A stretch of DNA of 64,000 nucleotides, taken from positions 496,001 to 560,000 of the forward strand of contig NC_018017.1 in the NCBI RefSeq assembly GCF_000243155.2, read 5' to 3'. The notes under the pieces were generated by a model that was given only the letters and a program-made list of their open reading frames with translations, was not told the DNA's origin and ran no database searches. The position numbers and the translations under genes were made by a program. Source of the DNA: Desulfitobacterium dehalogenans ATCC 51507 (lineage in GTDB: Bacteria > Bacillota > Desulfitobacteriia > Desulfitobacteriales > Desulfitobacteriaceae). Positions 1 to 7,606 of the stretch are shown here, one piece after another (position 1 is the stretch's first letter; each line of letters opens with the position of its first letter).

Positions 1-77
1 AATATCCCAGCCGGTGAAGGCCAGCGCTCGAATCGCCAGCAAAAGCAGCCTTTCCCCATTCAAGGCTCATCAGTTGC

Positions 78-236
78 ATGACTAAGGAGGAGTTTGCTGC
101 AGCGATTGGAGTTAACCATAGAACTATTGGAGATTGGGAAAGCGGGAAACGAAAAACCAGAAGAAACGAATTTAAGTTCTCTCTGTTATTAATCGCAGAA
201 GATAAAATAAAAGAACACTCAGCTACCTGCCCGTAG
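78..236 (+). pseudogene. Fragment of an XRE-type helix-turn-helix protein
   Basis: The frame translates to 52 residues beginning MTKEEFAAAIGVNHRTIGDW and going on to ESGKRK, which is the core helix-turn-helix of Cro/cI-type regulators (the 'MTQEEFA..LGVS..TIS.WE.G' pattern). The open frame runs upstream only to a TGA at 15-17 with no good start, no ribosome binding site precedes the ATG, and the last third of the frame lies inside a perfect terminator hairpin. I therefore read it as a truncated gene. It could still be a short functional HTH protein, since the motif itself is intact. Confidence 0.45.
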
Positions 237-248
237 CTGAGTGTTCTT
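211..248. terminator. Perfect 15-bp stem hairpin, likely bidirectional terminator
   Basis: Arms AAGAACACTCAGCTA (211-225) and its exact complement (234-248) enclose an 8-nt loop. A-rich sequence lies on the left and a short T run on the right arm. It sits between the HTH fragment and the convergent membrane-protein gene, so it can serve both strands. Confidence 0.7.
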
Positions 249-338
249 TGGTAGCCTGTTTGCTACAATTTTAGTGTAATTCATTTCTGTCTTGCTTAGA
301 AAGAAAGGTGAACGTTTAAAGATACCCCCGGGAAAGAG

Positions 339-743
339 TTAGATGGCTGCCTCCTCTAAAGTATTATGGAGCACTTCAAAGCCAAGCCCGGCTAGGAACC
401 ATTCCGGAGCCATTCTCAGCGTAATAAATCCGTTAATATTCAACGGATCCCTATAGTGCCAGGGACAAGTGCCGAGCAGAACCGTAGAGCTTAAACCGCT
501 GAGATATTCAATGCTCCAGATCAGGGTTAAATAAACGAGCCCACGCAGCCACCATGGCTGCTCGCGGATCCGGTCATGAACCGGTTCGAGAAAAACCCCC
601 AGCCCATAGATCGGCAGCATAACAAGGAAAGTAAACCCGTGCATACTCAGATCCCCTTGCAGTAAAGCGGCTAACCCTGTATAAAAGACCTCGATAACAA
701 GGCCTGCAATTCCGTAGATAAGAAGATGTCTTAATGTTTTCAT
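339..743 (-). CDS. Small integral membrane protein, PF06541-type (putative ABC-transporter type IV / CmpB-like)
   Basis: The 134-residue protein has about four hydrophobic segments: residues ~7-28, ~38-55, ~68-85 and a weak one near 110-125. The motifs 'LIYGIAGLVIEVFYTGL', 'WSIEYLSG' and 'CPWHYRD' are typical of the PF06541 family of small bacterial membrane proteins. Family members are annotated as putative ABC transporter permeases, but their function is not established. It is monocistronic, convergent with the hairpin at 211-248, and starts with ATG. Assignment is by motif recognition; the biochemical role is unknown. Confidence 0.7.
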   Translation of the reverse strand: MKTLRHLLIYGIAGLVIEVFYTGLAALLQGDLSMHGFTFLVMLPIYGLGVFLEPVHDRIREQPWWLRGLVYLTLIWSIEYLSGLSSTVLLGTCPWHYRDPLNINGFITLRMAPEWFLAGLGFEVLHNTLEEAAI

Positions 744-778
744 GCTTGGGGAATATTACTTTACCAGAGGTGCTATGA

Positions 779-925
779 GTGGAAGAATCTGTTCTTGTTA
801 ATTTAGACAGTGAAAGTTTTTGGAAATGGTGGTCAGGTGCAACCAAAAGAATTGACAAAAAAGGATTTAGGTCTATTCTTGTTGACGTACAAGGGTGGCA
901 AGAAAAGAAGAAACAATTACTCTAA
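779..925 (+). CDS. Short unassigned reading frame (48 aa)
   Basis: A GTG-started frame gives a charged 48-residue product with a central WKWWSG segment and a lysine-rich end (WQEKKKQLL). The ribosome binding site is weak (AGAGG some 10 nt upstream). Its composition looks protein-like rather than random, and it lies in a decayed region, so it may be the tail of a lost gene. No family is recognised. Confidence 0.2.
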   Translation: MEESVLVNLDSESFWKWWSGATKRIDKKGFRSILVDVQGWQEKKKQLL

Positions 926-1020
926 GGCTTATTTAAAATCCTGATTAGAAGACCTCAATAAATCAGAAAATCATCTTGCAAATTGTGCGAATGTCAACCT
1001 AAAGGAAAGGAAGGAGTACC

Positions 1021-1179
1021 GTGAAAAAGAATCCAAAGCAGACCCAAAAGAACAAATTGAAGGAGCCAACTTTTGCCCCTGGGAGCGATCTAGACCAGGA
1101 TGCCTCTATACAGGATGTTAACAAAGGCAATTACACTAAGGTTGTGAAAGCGGTCTATGATGAAGTAGACCCAAGTTAA
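1021..1179 (+). CDS. Small hypothetical protein (52 aa), strong ribosome binding site
   Basis: A GTG start is preceded by AAAGGAAAGGAAGGAG at good spacing. The product is very basic at the N-terminus (KKNPKQTQKNKLKEP) and acidic towards the C-terminus (VVKAVYDEVDPS), hydrophilic, with no membrane segment. The good translation signal argues for a real small gene. I do not recognise the family; it may be a small cytoplasmic protein of sporulating Firmicutes (speculation). Confidence 0.45.
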   Translation: MKKNPKQTQKNKLKEPTFAPGSDLDQDASIQDVNKGNYTKVVKAVYDEVDPS

Positions 1180-1223
1180 TCAAGCGAACGCTGGATTATT
1201 GCAGGCACATTTGGCATAAAAAA

Positions 1224-1743
1224 TCAATTAATAATAAACTGACTCTGATCCAAAGCATGGAATTGAAATGCCTCTGCCAGGTGACGAGACAGGATATTCG
1301 CTTCCCCCTCCAGATCGGCTATGGTTCTAGCCACCCTGAGAATCCGGTCATGGCTGGGTACTTAAATGCTGGCGGTTAAACACTCGTTTTAAGGGCTCTT
1401 CACTGCTTTTATCCAGGCTGCAGAATTCTATGGTCTCTGCAGCGTTCATTTCAGCATTGGTTTTAATGTCACCCAGACGGGACCACTGACGTTCCCGGGC
1501 TTTATGCACCCTGTCTTGAACAGCCTGTGACTCTTCTCCGGCGGGCGGCTGGTGGAGTTCGTCATAGTCCAGACGCGGGACTTCTACATGCATATCAAAA
1601 CGGTCCAGTAGGGGCCCGGAGATCCTGCCACGATAAGCATCGATTTGCTTAGGCGTACAGCTGCGGCTTCTCTGGGGATCACCATGCCAACCGCAGGGGC
1701 AACCTTTCAAAATGGTAAGGTTAAACGGGGAAATGTAAGCCAA
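1224..1743 (-). pseudogene. comM: Frameshifted remnant of comM/yifB (Mg-chelatase-like AAA ATPase)
   Basis: The upstream part reads CPCGWHGDP, then CTPKQI, then RISGPLLDRFDMHVEVPRL, which is the hallmark C-terminal half of the YifB/ComM AAA ATPase family (natural transformation helicase). After the segment VFNRQHLSTQP the frame hits a stop, but continues in another frame as RILRVARTIADLEGEANIL, SRHLAEAFQF and on to a stop at 1224-1226. This is exactly the expected ComM tail, so at least one frameshift is present. The N-terminal half, including Walker A, is absent. It is a decayed fragment. Confidence 0.85.
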
Positions 1744-1871
1744 AGCGATGGCGGATATTTCCCCGTTTTCTTAAACTAGTGTAGTGGTACGTTCACTTTC
1801 AGACAAGTCATTGGGCGAAATGTGGGCGTGTCGCTACACTATAGTTGAAGAAAACGGAGGAGGAAAAATTA

Positions 1872-2636
1872 ATGACTATTTTAGAAGTCAATAATTTAGA
1901 AAAAGTATATACCACCCGGTTTGGGGGCCAGAAAATTCAGGCCCTGGCCAATGTGTCCTTCAGCGTGGAAAAAGGAGAGTATGTGGCCATTATGGGTGAG
2001 TCCGGTTCCGGCAAAACAACCCTGCTCAATATTCTGGCGGCCCTGGACAAGCCTACCGGCGGTGCAGTTGTTCTTGAGGGGCACAATCTGAGCAAGATCA
2101 GGGAGTCTGAAATTGCCGCCTTCCGCCGGGACAATTTGGGCTTTGTGTTTCAGGATTTTAATCTGCTGGACACCTTTTCCCTTCAGGATAATATTTTCCT
2201 GCCCCTGGTGCTGGCTGGCAAGCCCTACCCGGAGATGAAAGCACGGCTCACACCGATTGCGGAGAAGCTGGGGATTAAGAATCTTCTTGCCAAGTATCCC
2301 TATGAGGTATCAGGGGGGCAGAAGCAGAGAGCGGCTGTAGCCCGGGCCCTGATTACCAATCCCCGGCTGATCCTGGCGGACGAACCCACCGGAGCCCTGG
2401 ATTCCAAGGCCACCGATGAACTTCTCCGCCTGTTTGGGGAGATCAACCGGGAGGGGCAGACTCTTTTGATGGTGACTCACTCCGTCAAGGCGGCCAGTCA
2501 TGCCGGCCGGGTGCTGTTCATTAAGGATGGGGAGGTATTTCACCAGATTTACCGGGGCAACAGCAGCAACGAGGAGTTATATCAGAAGATATCCGACACC
2601 CTTACCATGCTGGCGACGGGGGGCGACAGACCATGA
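1872..2636 (+). CDS. BceA/MacB-type ABC transporter ATP-binding protein (module 1)
   Basis: The 254-residue ATPase energises the permease encoded next, a BceAB-type transporter that removes or senses cell-wall-active peptides at the membrane. Visible motifs are Walker A GESGSGKTT (~residues 45-53), Q-loop FVFQDFNLL, signature VSGGQKQR, Walker B LILADEPTGALDS and the H-loop VTHS. I chose ATG 1872 because GGAGGAGGAAAAATTA precedes it; an upstream ATG at 1845 has no such signal. Its stop overlaps the permease start by 4 bp, indicating translational coupling. A BceRS pair 2.5 kb downstream is the likely partner regulator. Confidence 0.92.
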   Translation: MTILEVNNLEKVYTTRFGGQKIQALANVSFSVEKGEYVAIMGESGSGKTTLLNILAALDKPTGGAVVLEGHNLSKIRESEIAAFRRDNLGFVFQDFNLLDTFSLQDNIFLPLVLAGKPYPEMKARLTPIAEKLGIKNLLAKYPYEVSGGQKQRAAVARALITNPRLILADEPTGALDSKATDELLRLFGEINREGQTLLMVTHSVKAASHAGRVLFIKDGEVFHQIYRGNSSNEELYQKISDTLTMLATGGDRP

Positions 2637-4651
2637 CACAGGGACTTTATCCCAGACTGGCCCTGACCGGCATTGCCAAAAACCGCAAGATCTACCTTCC
2701 CTATATCCTGACCTGCATGGGTATGGTCATGATGTTTTACATTATCTCTTTTTTAACCGTAAATCCTTCCGTCAGCGCCATGCCCGGCGGGGGCTCCCTG
2801 CAGATGATTCTGTCCTTCGGCCGCGGGGTCGTGGGGGTATTTTCCCTGATTTTCCTGTTCTATACCAATTCTTTTTTGATCAGGAAACGGAAAAAAGAAT
2901 TTGGCCTTTATAATATTCTTGGCATGGGAAAATGGAACCTGGCCCGGATTCTTACCTGGGAGAGCCTCCTGATCGGGGTTGTTTCGGTGGCCGGTGGCCT
3001 GTTCTGCGGGATCCTTTTTGCCAAGGTTGCCGAACTTTCCCTGGCCCATGTGCTCAAAAGCACCATCCAATCCGGATTCTCGGTGGAGTGGGGTTCTGTT
3101 TTAGAGGCCGCGGCATTGTTCGCCGCTATTTTTCTGCTGATTTTGTTCAATGGGCTGCGGCAGATTCATGTCTCCAAACCGGTGGAATTGCTGCGCAGCG
3201 ACACGGTAGGTGAGAAGCCCCCCAAAGCCAATTGGGCGGTGGCCTTTTTGGGAGTCATTATTCTGGCCGGCGCTTATTATCTGGCCCTCGCCATCCAGCA
3301 GCCCCTGGAAGCCCTGCTCTGGTTCTTTGTGGCGGTGGTGATGGTGATCATAGCGACCTATCTGCTGTTTATCGCCGGCTCTGTGGTGTTCTGCAGACTT
3401 TTGCAGAAAAACAAGAGGTATTACTATAAGACCAGTCATTTTGTTTCCGTTTCTTCTATGGTATACCGTATGAAACGCAACGGCGCCGGGCTGGCCTCCA
3501 TCTGCATACTCTCCACCATGGTTCTGGTGATGCTGTCTTCAACAGTCTGCCTGTATATAGGGGCGGAAGACAGCCTGCGTTCCCGGTATCCGCGGAACGT
3601 GGCGGTTGATATCTATTCCGTCGATCCGGCCTATACGGTTGCCGTGACTGACGCACTAGGTGAGGCGCTGCAAAAGAAGGGCGTCCAGCCGGAAAATATT
3701 CTCAATTACCGCTATCTGGGTGTGGCCGGATACCTGGAAGGGGAGCAGGTGAGCTTCAATCGTGAAAAGGGGCAGATTCTTCCGCCTGACATTCGGCAGC
3801 TGTTTATCATTCCCCTGGAGGACTATAACCGGCTGACGGGGACCAGGGAAACTCTGGACAAAAACGAGGCTCTGCTGTACTGCACTAAATCGGATTATCC
3901 CTATGACAGGCTTACCTTGGAAGGGGCCGGTACTCTGAAGATCAAAAAGAGTGTACCGGAATTTGTGGATAACGGTGTGGACGCTATGCAGACTATTCCC
4001 TCCCTCTATATCGTTGTCCCGGATTTTGCCGCCATCGATGCTGTTTTTGAGAAACAAAAGGAGATCTACGGGGATAATGCTTCCAGTCTGCACTATTACT
4101 ATGGGTTTGATCTGAACCTTTCTGAGGAAGAGCAGTTTGCCCTGGGAGAAGATATTTCGGGGTCGGTCAGGGAGATGCAGCTGAAGGACTCTGAGTTTCC
4201 CGCGGTATCCACCCAGTGCGCTGCCCGGGACCGGGCCGACTTCTATGCTCTGTACGGGGGACTTCTTTTCCTCGGGGTTTTGCTGGGTATTGTCTTTATA
4301 CTGGGAGCGGTGCTCATTATGTACTATAAACAGATCAGTGAAGGATATGAGGATCAGGCCCGGTTCGACATCATGCAGAAAGTAGGCATGACAAAAAAAG
4401 AAATCAGGAAGAGTATTAATTCCCAGGTGCTGACCATCTTCTTTCTTCCCCTTGCAGCTGCGGGCGTTCATATAGCGTTTGCCTTTCCGATGATTTCGAA
4501 GCTGCTGGCTCTGTTCAGCCTGACCAATACGCGTCTGTTCGCTGCCGTAACGGTAGGCTGCTATCTGGTGTTCACCTTGTTTTATGTGATGGTATATCTC
4601 TTTACCTCCCGGGCTTATTACAGTATTGTCAGCGGCGGGGTGGAGCGGTAG
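2633..4651 (+). CDS. BceB-type ABC transporter permease with large extracellular domain (module 1)
   Basis: At 672 residues it has the normal BceB length and layout. There are hydrophobic segments near residues 20-40, 62-82, 110-140, 150-175, 205-225, 230-255 and 285-310. A ~220-residue hydrophilic extracellular domain follows (~315-535), then three C-terminal helices (540-565, 595-620, 630-655). The FtsX-like cytoplasmic signatures RKRKKEFGLYNILGMGK and GYEDQARFDIMQKVGMTKKE are present. In this family the extracellular domain binds the peptide antibiotic and talks to the BceS kinase. It overlaps the ATPase gene by 4 bp and is followed by a strong terminator. Confidence 0.92.
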   Translation: MTQGLYPRLALTGIAKNRKIYLPYILTCMGMVMMFYIISFLTVNPSVSAMPGGGSLQMILSFGRGVVGVFSLIFLFYTNSFLIRKRKKEFGLYNILGMGKWNLARILTWESLLIGVVSVAGGLFCGILFAKVAELSLAHVLKSTIQSGFSVEWGSVLEAAALFAAIFLLILFNGLRQIHVSKPVELLRSDTVGEKPPKANWAVAFLGVIILAGAYYLALAIQQPLEALLWFFVAVVMVIIATYLLFIAGSVVFCRLLQKNKRYYYKTSHFVSVSSMVYRMKRNGAGLASICILSTMVLVMLSSTVCLYIGAEDSLRSRYPRNVAVDIYSVDPAYTVAVTDALGEALQKKGVQPENILNYRYLGVAGYLEGEQVSFNREKGQILPPDIRQLFIIPLEDYNRLTGTRETLDKNEALLYCTKSDYPYDRLTLEGAGTLKIKKSVPEFVDNGVDAMQTIPSLYIVVPDFAAIDAVFEKQKEIYGDNASSLHYYYGFDLNLSEEEQFALGEDISGSVREMQLKDSEFPAVSTQCAARDRADFYALYGGLLFLGVLLGIVFILGAVLIMYYKQISEGYEDQARFDIMQKVGMTKKEIRKSINSQVLTIFFLPLAAAGVHIAFAFPMISKLLALFSLTNTRLFAAVTVGCYLVFTLFYVMVYLFTSRAYYSIVSGGVER

Positions 4652-4690
4652 ATCAATAAAAGTATCCCTAATACTATAAGAATAAATTAA

Positions 4691-4728
4691 GCCGAAACCG
4701 GTGGGATATCTGCCGGTTTCGGCCGTTT
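4691..4728 (+). terminator. Rho-independent terminator after bceAB module 1
   Basis: GCCGAAACCGG (4691-4701) pairs with CCGGTTTCGGC (4713-4723), with T-rich CGTTTTT following. It lies 40 nt after the permease stop. Confidence 0.9.
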
Positions 4729-4805
4729 TTGCAGCCGATGAAACAGCGGGGGGGGCCTCCGGTGCTTGGAAGGTGGGAGTTTTTAAATTTTTTAGGGTTT
4801 TATGA

Positions 4806-4997
4806 TATACTCAGTTCGGATTATTTATTTTTCCCGAAGGAGCCAACGGAGATATCATCACCTTAGAAAACAAACTTGTGGAAGTTGACTATATAAACCA
4901 ATACACCATTTCCCATGGACGATATGAAAAGTGGCGTGAAGGGTTACTTCTTAAACGTGTGGGCTTCAAAAATATTGTGATTTCTTCAGATTATTAA
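4806..4997 (+). pseudogene. Decayed coding remnant, unidentified
   Basis: The frame is open from just after a TGA at 4803-4805 to TAA at 4995-4997. It reads like genuine protein in its second half (segments VEVDYINQYTISHGRYEKW and LLKRVGFKNIVIS) but has no start codon or ribosome binding site. It is probably the C-terminal end of a lost gene; the family is not recognised. The rest of the 480-bp gap before the response regulator holds only the terminator. Confidence 0.3.
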
Positions 4998-5131
4998 TGG
5001 GCACACTACGGCGAAGGAGGAACAGATGATAACCTTTGAGGCCGTTGCGATCAAATAACATATCAAGAAAAATAGACTTAGGCAGATGATATTGAGCTGG
5101 AGAATGGAGAATAGGGAATGGAGCAGTTGCC

Positions 5132-5803
5132 ATGAGCAAGATTCTGATTATTGAAGATGACCCCATCATCCGGGTCGAACTTAAAAGCCTGCTGGAAAAG
5201 CACGGCTATGAAGTTGCCGCGCCGGATGCTTTTGAGGATATGGTCAACACGGCGCTGAATGCCGCACCTCATTTGATTCTCCTTGATTTGAACCTGCCCT
5301 TCTATGACGGGCATCATATCGGCCGGGAAATCCGCAAACAATCCTCTGTACCGCTGATCGTCGTCACCAGCCGGAGCACGGAAACGGACGAATTGCTGAG
5401 TATGCATCTCGGCGCGGACGACTTTATTACCAAACCTTACAATGTTCAGATCCTGTTGGCGAGGATTGAGAACGTTCTGCGCCGCGTATATGGCCATCAG
5501 AACGAGCTCATTCTCCAGGCCGCAGGGCTGACCCTCAACCTTGGGGAGAGCACAGTCAGCTTCCATGGACAGACCAGGGAACTCACGAAGAACGAGCTGA
5601 AGATTATGACCTTGCTGATGAAAAGTCAGGGTAAAATCCTCCCGCGGGAACAGATCATGACGGAGCTGTGGCAGACGGACGAATTTGTCGATGACAACAC
5701 CCTGACGGTAAACATCAACCGCCTGAGAAAAACTCTCGGGGAAATAGGGGCGGTGGATGTCATCCAAACGAAACGGGGACAGGGGTATAGGATATGCAAT
5801 TAA
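5132..5803 (+). CDS. OmpR-family response regulator, BceR-like
   Basis: The 223-residue protein has an N-terminal receiver domain with acidic pocket DD near residues 9-10, phosphoacceptor Asp52 in ILLDLNLP, Thr/Ser near TSR and Lys in FITKPY. A C-terminal winged helix follows (TKNELKIMTLL, then NTLTVNINRLRKTL, then VIQTKRGQGYRI). In Bce systems the regulator is phosphorylated by a BceS kinase and activates the bceAB genes. Its last 10 bp overlap the kinase gene. It sits between two bceAB-type modules and probably controls at least the downstream one, where TGTAAG repeats are found. Confidence 0.92.
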   Translation: MSKILIIEDDPIIRVELKSLLEKHGYEVAAPDAFEDMVNTALNAAPHLILLDLNLPFYDGHHIGREIRKQSSVPLIVVTSRSTETDELLSMHLGADDFITKPYNVQILLARIENVLRRVYGHQNELILQAAGLTLNLGESTVSFHGQTRELTKNELKIMTLLMKSQGKILPREQIMTELWQTDEFVDDNTLTVNINRLRKTLGEIGAVDVIQTKRGQGYRICN

Positions 5804-6768
5804 GGGATTTTTTAAGAGACAAGCTGCTCTTCATCATCATGGTCTTGTTAACCGCCGGGATCGGTGGTTTTGTTTTATACGCCTTGAATGATCCCCCTGC
5901 CGCCATAATCGTCGTCAATGTGGTGTATCTTTCCGGCAGCCTTGCCGCCTTGCTGGGGGAATACCTCCCCAAAAGAGCATTCTATAAAGAGCTGTTCTCC
6001 CAGCTTAACGATTTGGACAGAAAGCACTATATCTCTGAAATTATGGAAGCTCCCACATTTTATGAAGGAGCAGCCCTTGCGGAAGTGCTGCAGGCTGTCG
6101 GTAAATCGATGAACGACGAGATTGGGGCACACGGGAGAGCAATCCGCGACTATCGGGACTATGTAGAGCTGTGGGTCCACGAAATCAAGACCCCTATCAG
6201 CGCGGCAAAGCTGATCTGTGAGAACAATGGATACGCTAAGGTATCAGATGAAGTGGACAAGATCGAAAACTATGTGGAGCAAGCCCTGTTTTACGCCCGA
6301 AGCGGCTCCGTGGAAAAGGATTATGTCATTCGGAAAACCGAATTGAAAACCCTGATTGCCCAGCTGCTTAAGAAAAACGCCGGATACCTCATCGCCAATA
6401 AAGTCAAAATAAATCTGCAAGCAGAAGGAATGGTCTATACCGATTCCAAATGGCTGCTCTTTATTTTGCAGCAGCTGCTGGATAACGCGGTGAAATACGG
6501 CGCGCAAACCATTGCCTTTAGTTTCAGGGACGGAGTATTGACCCTTAAGGATGACGGTATCGGGATTCCCCCTCAGGATTTGCCCCGTGTGTTCGAGCGG
6601 GGCTTTACAGGGGAAAACGGACGCATAACCGGGAAATCCACAGGGATGGGACTCTATCTCTGCCAGGAACTGTGTGGCAAATTGGGACTCACTCTCTCGG
6701 CGGCAGCGGATGAGGGTACCGAGATAGCCATTACATTTCCAAGAAATTCTTATGTGACATTAGTGTAA
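5794..6768 (+). CDS. Intramembrane-sensing histidine kinase, BceS-like
   Basis: The 324-residue kinase has two closely spaced N-terminal membrane helices (~residues 11-30 and 36-56) and almost no extracytoplasmic loop, as in the BceS group, which gets its signal from the partner permease. The phosphoacceptor His129 lies in ELWVHEIKTPIS. ATP-binding boxes follow: N-box QQLLDNAVKYGA, G1 DDGIGIP and G2 STGMGLYL. The start overlaps the response-regulator stop by 10 bp. The linkage to two BceAB-type transporters supports a peptide-antibiotic sensing and detoxification role. Confidence 0.92.
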   Translation: MQLRDFLRDKLLFIIMVLLTAGIGGFVLYALNDPPAAIIVVNVVYLSGSLAALLGEYLPKRAFYKELFSQLNDLDRKHYISEIMEAPTFYEGAALAEVLQAVGKSMNDEIGAHGRAIRDYRDYVELWVHEIKTPISAAKLICENNGYAKVSDEVDKIENYVEQALFYARSGSVEKDYVIRKTELKTLIAQLLKKNAGYLIANKVKINLQAEGMVYTDSKWLLFILQQLLDNAVKYGAQTIAFSFRDGVLTLKDDGIGIPPQDLPRVFERGFTGENGRITGKSTGMGLYLCQELCGKLGLTLSAAADEGTEIAITFPRNSYVTLV

Positions 6769-6823
6769 GTTTGCTGTAAGGTCCATCCATGGCAGATGTG
6801 TTGGGCGGGATTTATACTGTAAG
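6764..6823 (+). promoter_or_regulatory. Promoter region of module 2 with TGTAAG direct repeats
   Basis: TGTAAG occurs at 6764-6769 and 6775-6780, exactly 11 bp apart (one helix turn, the usual geometry for OmpR-family regulators), and a third copy lies at 6818-6823. A possible -10 TATACT (6813-6818) sits 17 bp after a weak -35 TGGCAG. The regulator BceR-like protein is encoded just upstream, so this is a candidate binding site. Inference only. Confidence 0.4.
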
Positions 6824-6847
6824 CATATCAACCGAAAGGAGCTTCTT

Positions 6848-7606
6848 ATGCAACCGATTGTACAAGTTCAACATTTAGAAAAAATATACGGAAACCGCAG
6901 CAACATTACGAAAGCCCTGAACGGTGTGAGCTTTGAAGTGTTCCCGGGAGAATATATCGGAGTGATGGGCTCATCGGGGAGCGGCAAAACCACCCTGCTC
7001 AACTGTATTTCCACCATTGACCGGGCGACGGCGGGGCAGATATTGATTGAAGGAAAGGACATTACCAAGCTGAAGCCTTCGGAGGTGGCTGATTTCCGCT
7101 GCCGCAAGCTGGGATTCATTTTTCAGGATTATAACCTCCTTGATACCCTCACCGCTTATGAGAATATCGCTCTGGCCTTGACGATCGCCAAAACGAATCC
7201 CCGCCAGGTGGATGGAAAAATCCGCGCTGTCGCGGAAAAGCTCGGCATCACGGACGTGCTGGCCAAGTATCCTGTACAGATGTCGGGGGGACAGCGTCAG
7301 CGCGTCTCTTCAGCCCGGGCGATTGTAACCCATCCCGTTCTGGTGTTGGCCGACGAACCCACCGGCGCTCTGGACAGCAAATCCGCAAAAGCCTTGCTGG
7401 AAAGCTTCCGCGCCATGGTGCAGGAGCTGCAGAGCACGATTCTCATGGTGACCCACGACCCCTTCGCCGCAAGCTACTGCGACCGGATTCTCTTCATCCG
7501 GGACGGCAGGCTGTTCACCGAGCTGCGGCGCGGGGTGGATACACGGAAGGACTTCTTTGACAAAATCATTGAGGTGATGGCCGTTTTGGGAGGGGAAGCG
7601 GAATGA
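6848..7606 (+). CDS. BceA-type ABC transporter ATP-binding protein (module 2)
   Basis: The 252-residue ATPase is a clear paralogue of the module 1 ATPase. Motifs are Walker A GSSGSGKTT, Q-loop FIFQDYNLLDT, signature MSGGQRQR, Walker B LVLADEPTGALDSKS and H-loop VTHDP. ATG 6848 follows GAAAGGAGCTTCTT at good spacing. Its stop overlaps the permease start by 4 bp. It lies directly downstream of the BceRS pair, the standard place for the regulated target of such a pair. Confidence 0.92.
   Translation: MQPIVQVQHLEKIYGNRSNITKALNGVSFEVFPGEYIGVMGSSGSGKTTLLNCISTIDRATAGQILIEGKDITKLKPSEVADFRCRKLGFIFQDYNLLDTLTAYENIALALTIAKTNPRQVDGKIRAVAEKLGITDVLAKYPVQMSGGQRQRVSSARAIVTHPVLVLADEPTGALDSKSAKALLESFRAMVQELQSTILMVTHDPFAASYCDRILFIRDGRLFTELRRGVDTRKDFFDKIIEVMAVLGGEAE

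Noticed and set aside
1778-1840. Separated AGTGTAG/CTACACT repeats before bceAB module 1 as transposon ends
   Set aside because: Arms are only 7 bp and no target duplication or transposase is present.
3656-4471. Long minus-strand reading frame (271 codons) opposite the BceB permease
   Set aside because: It lies wholly inside the permease gene, has no ribosome binding site and its composition mirrors the sense strand.
5078-5767. 229-codon minus-strand frame opposite the response regulator
   Set aside because: Overlaps the receiver and DNA-binding domains of a clear gene and shows no protein family pattern.
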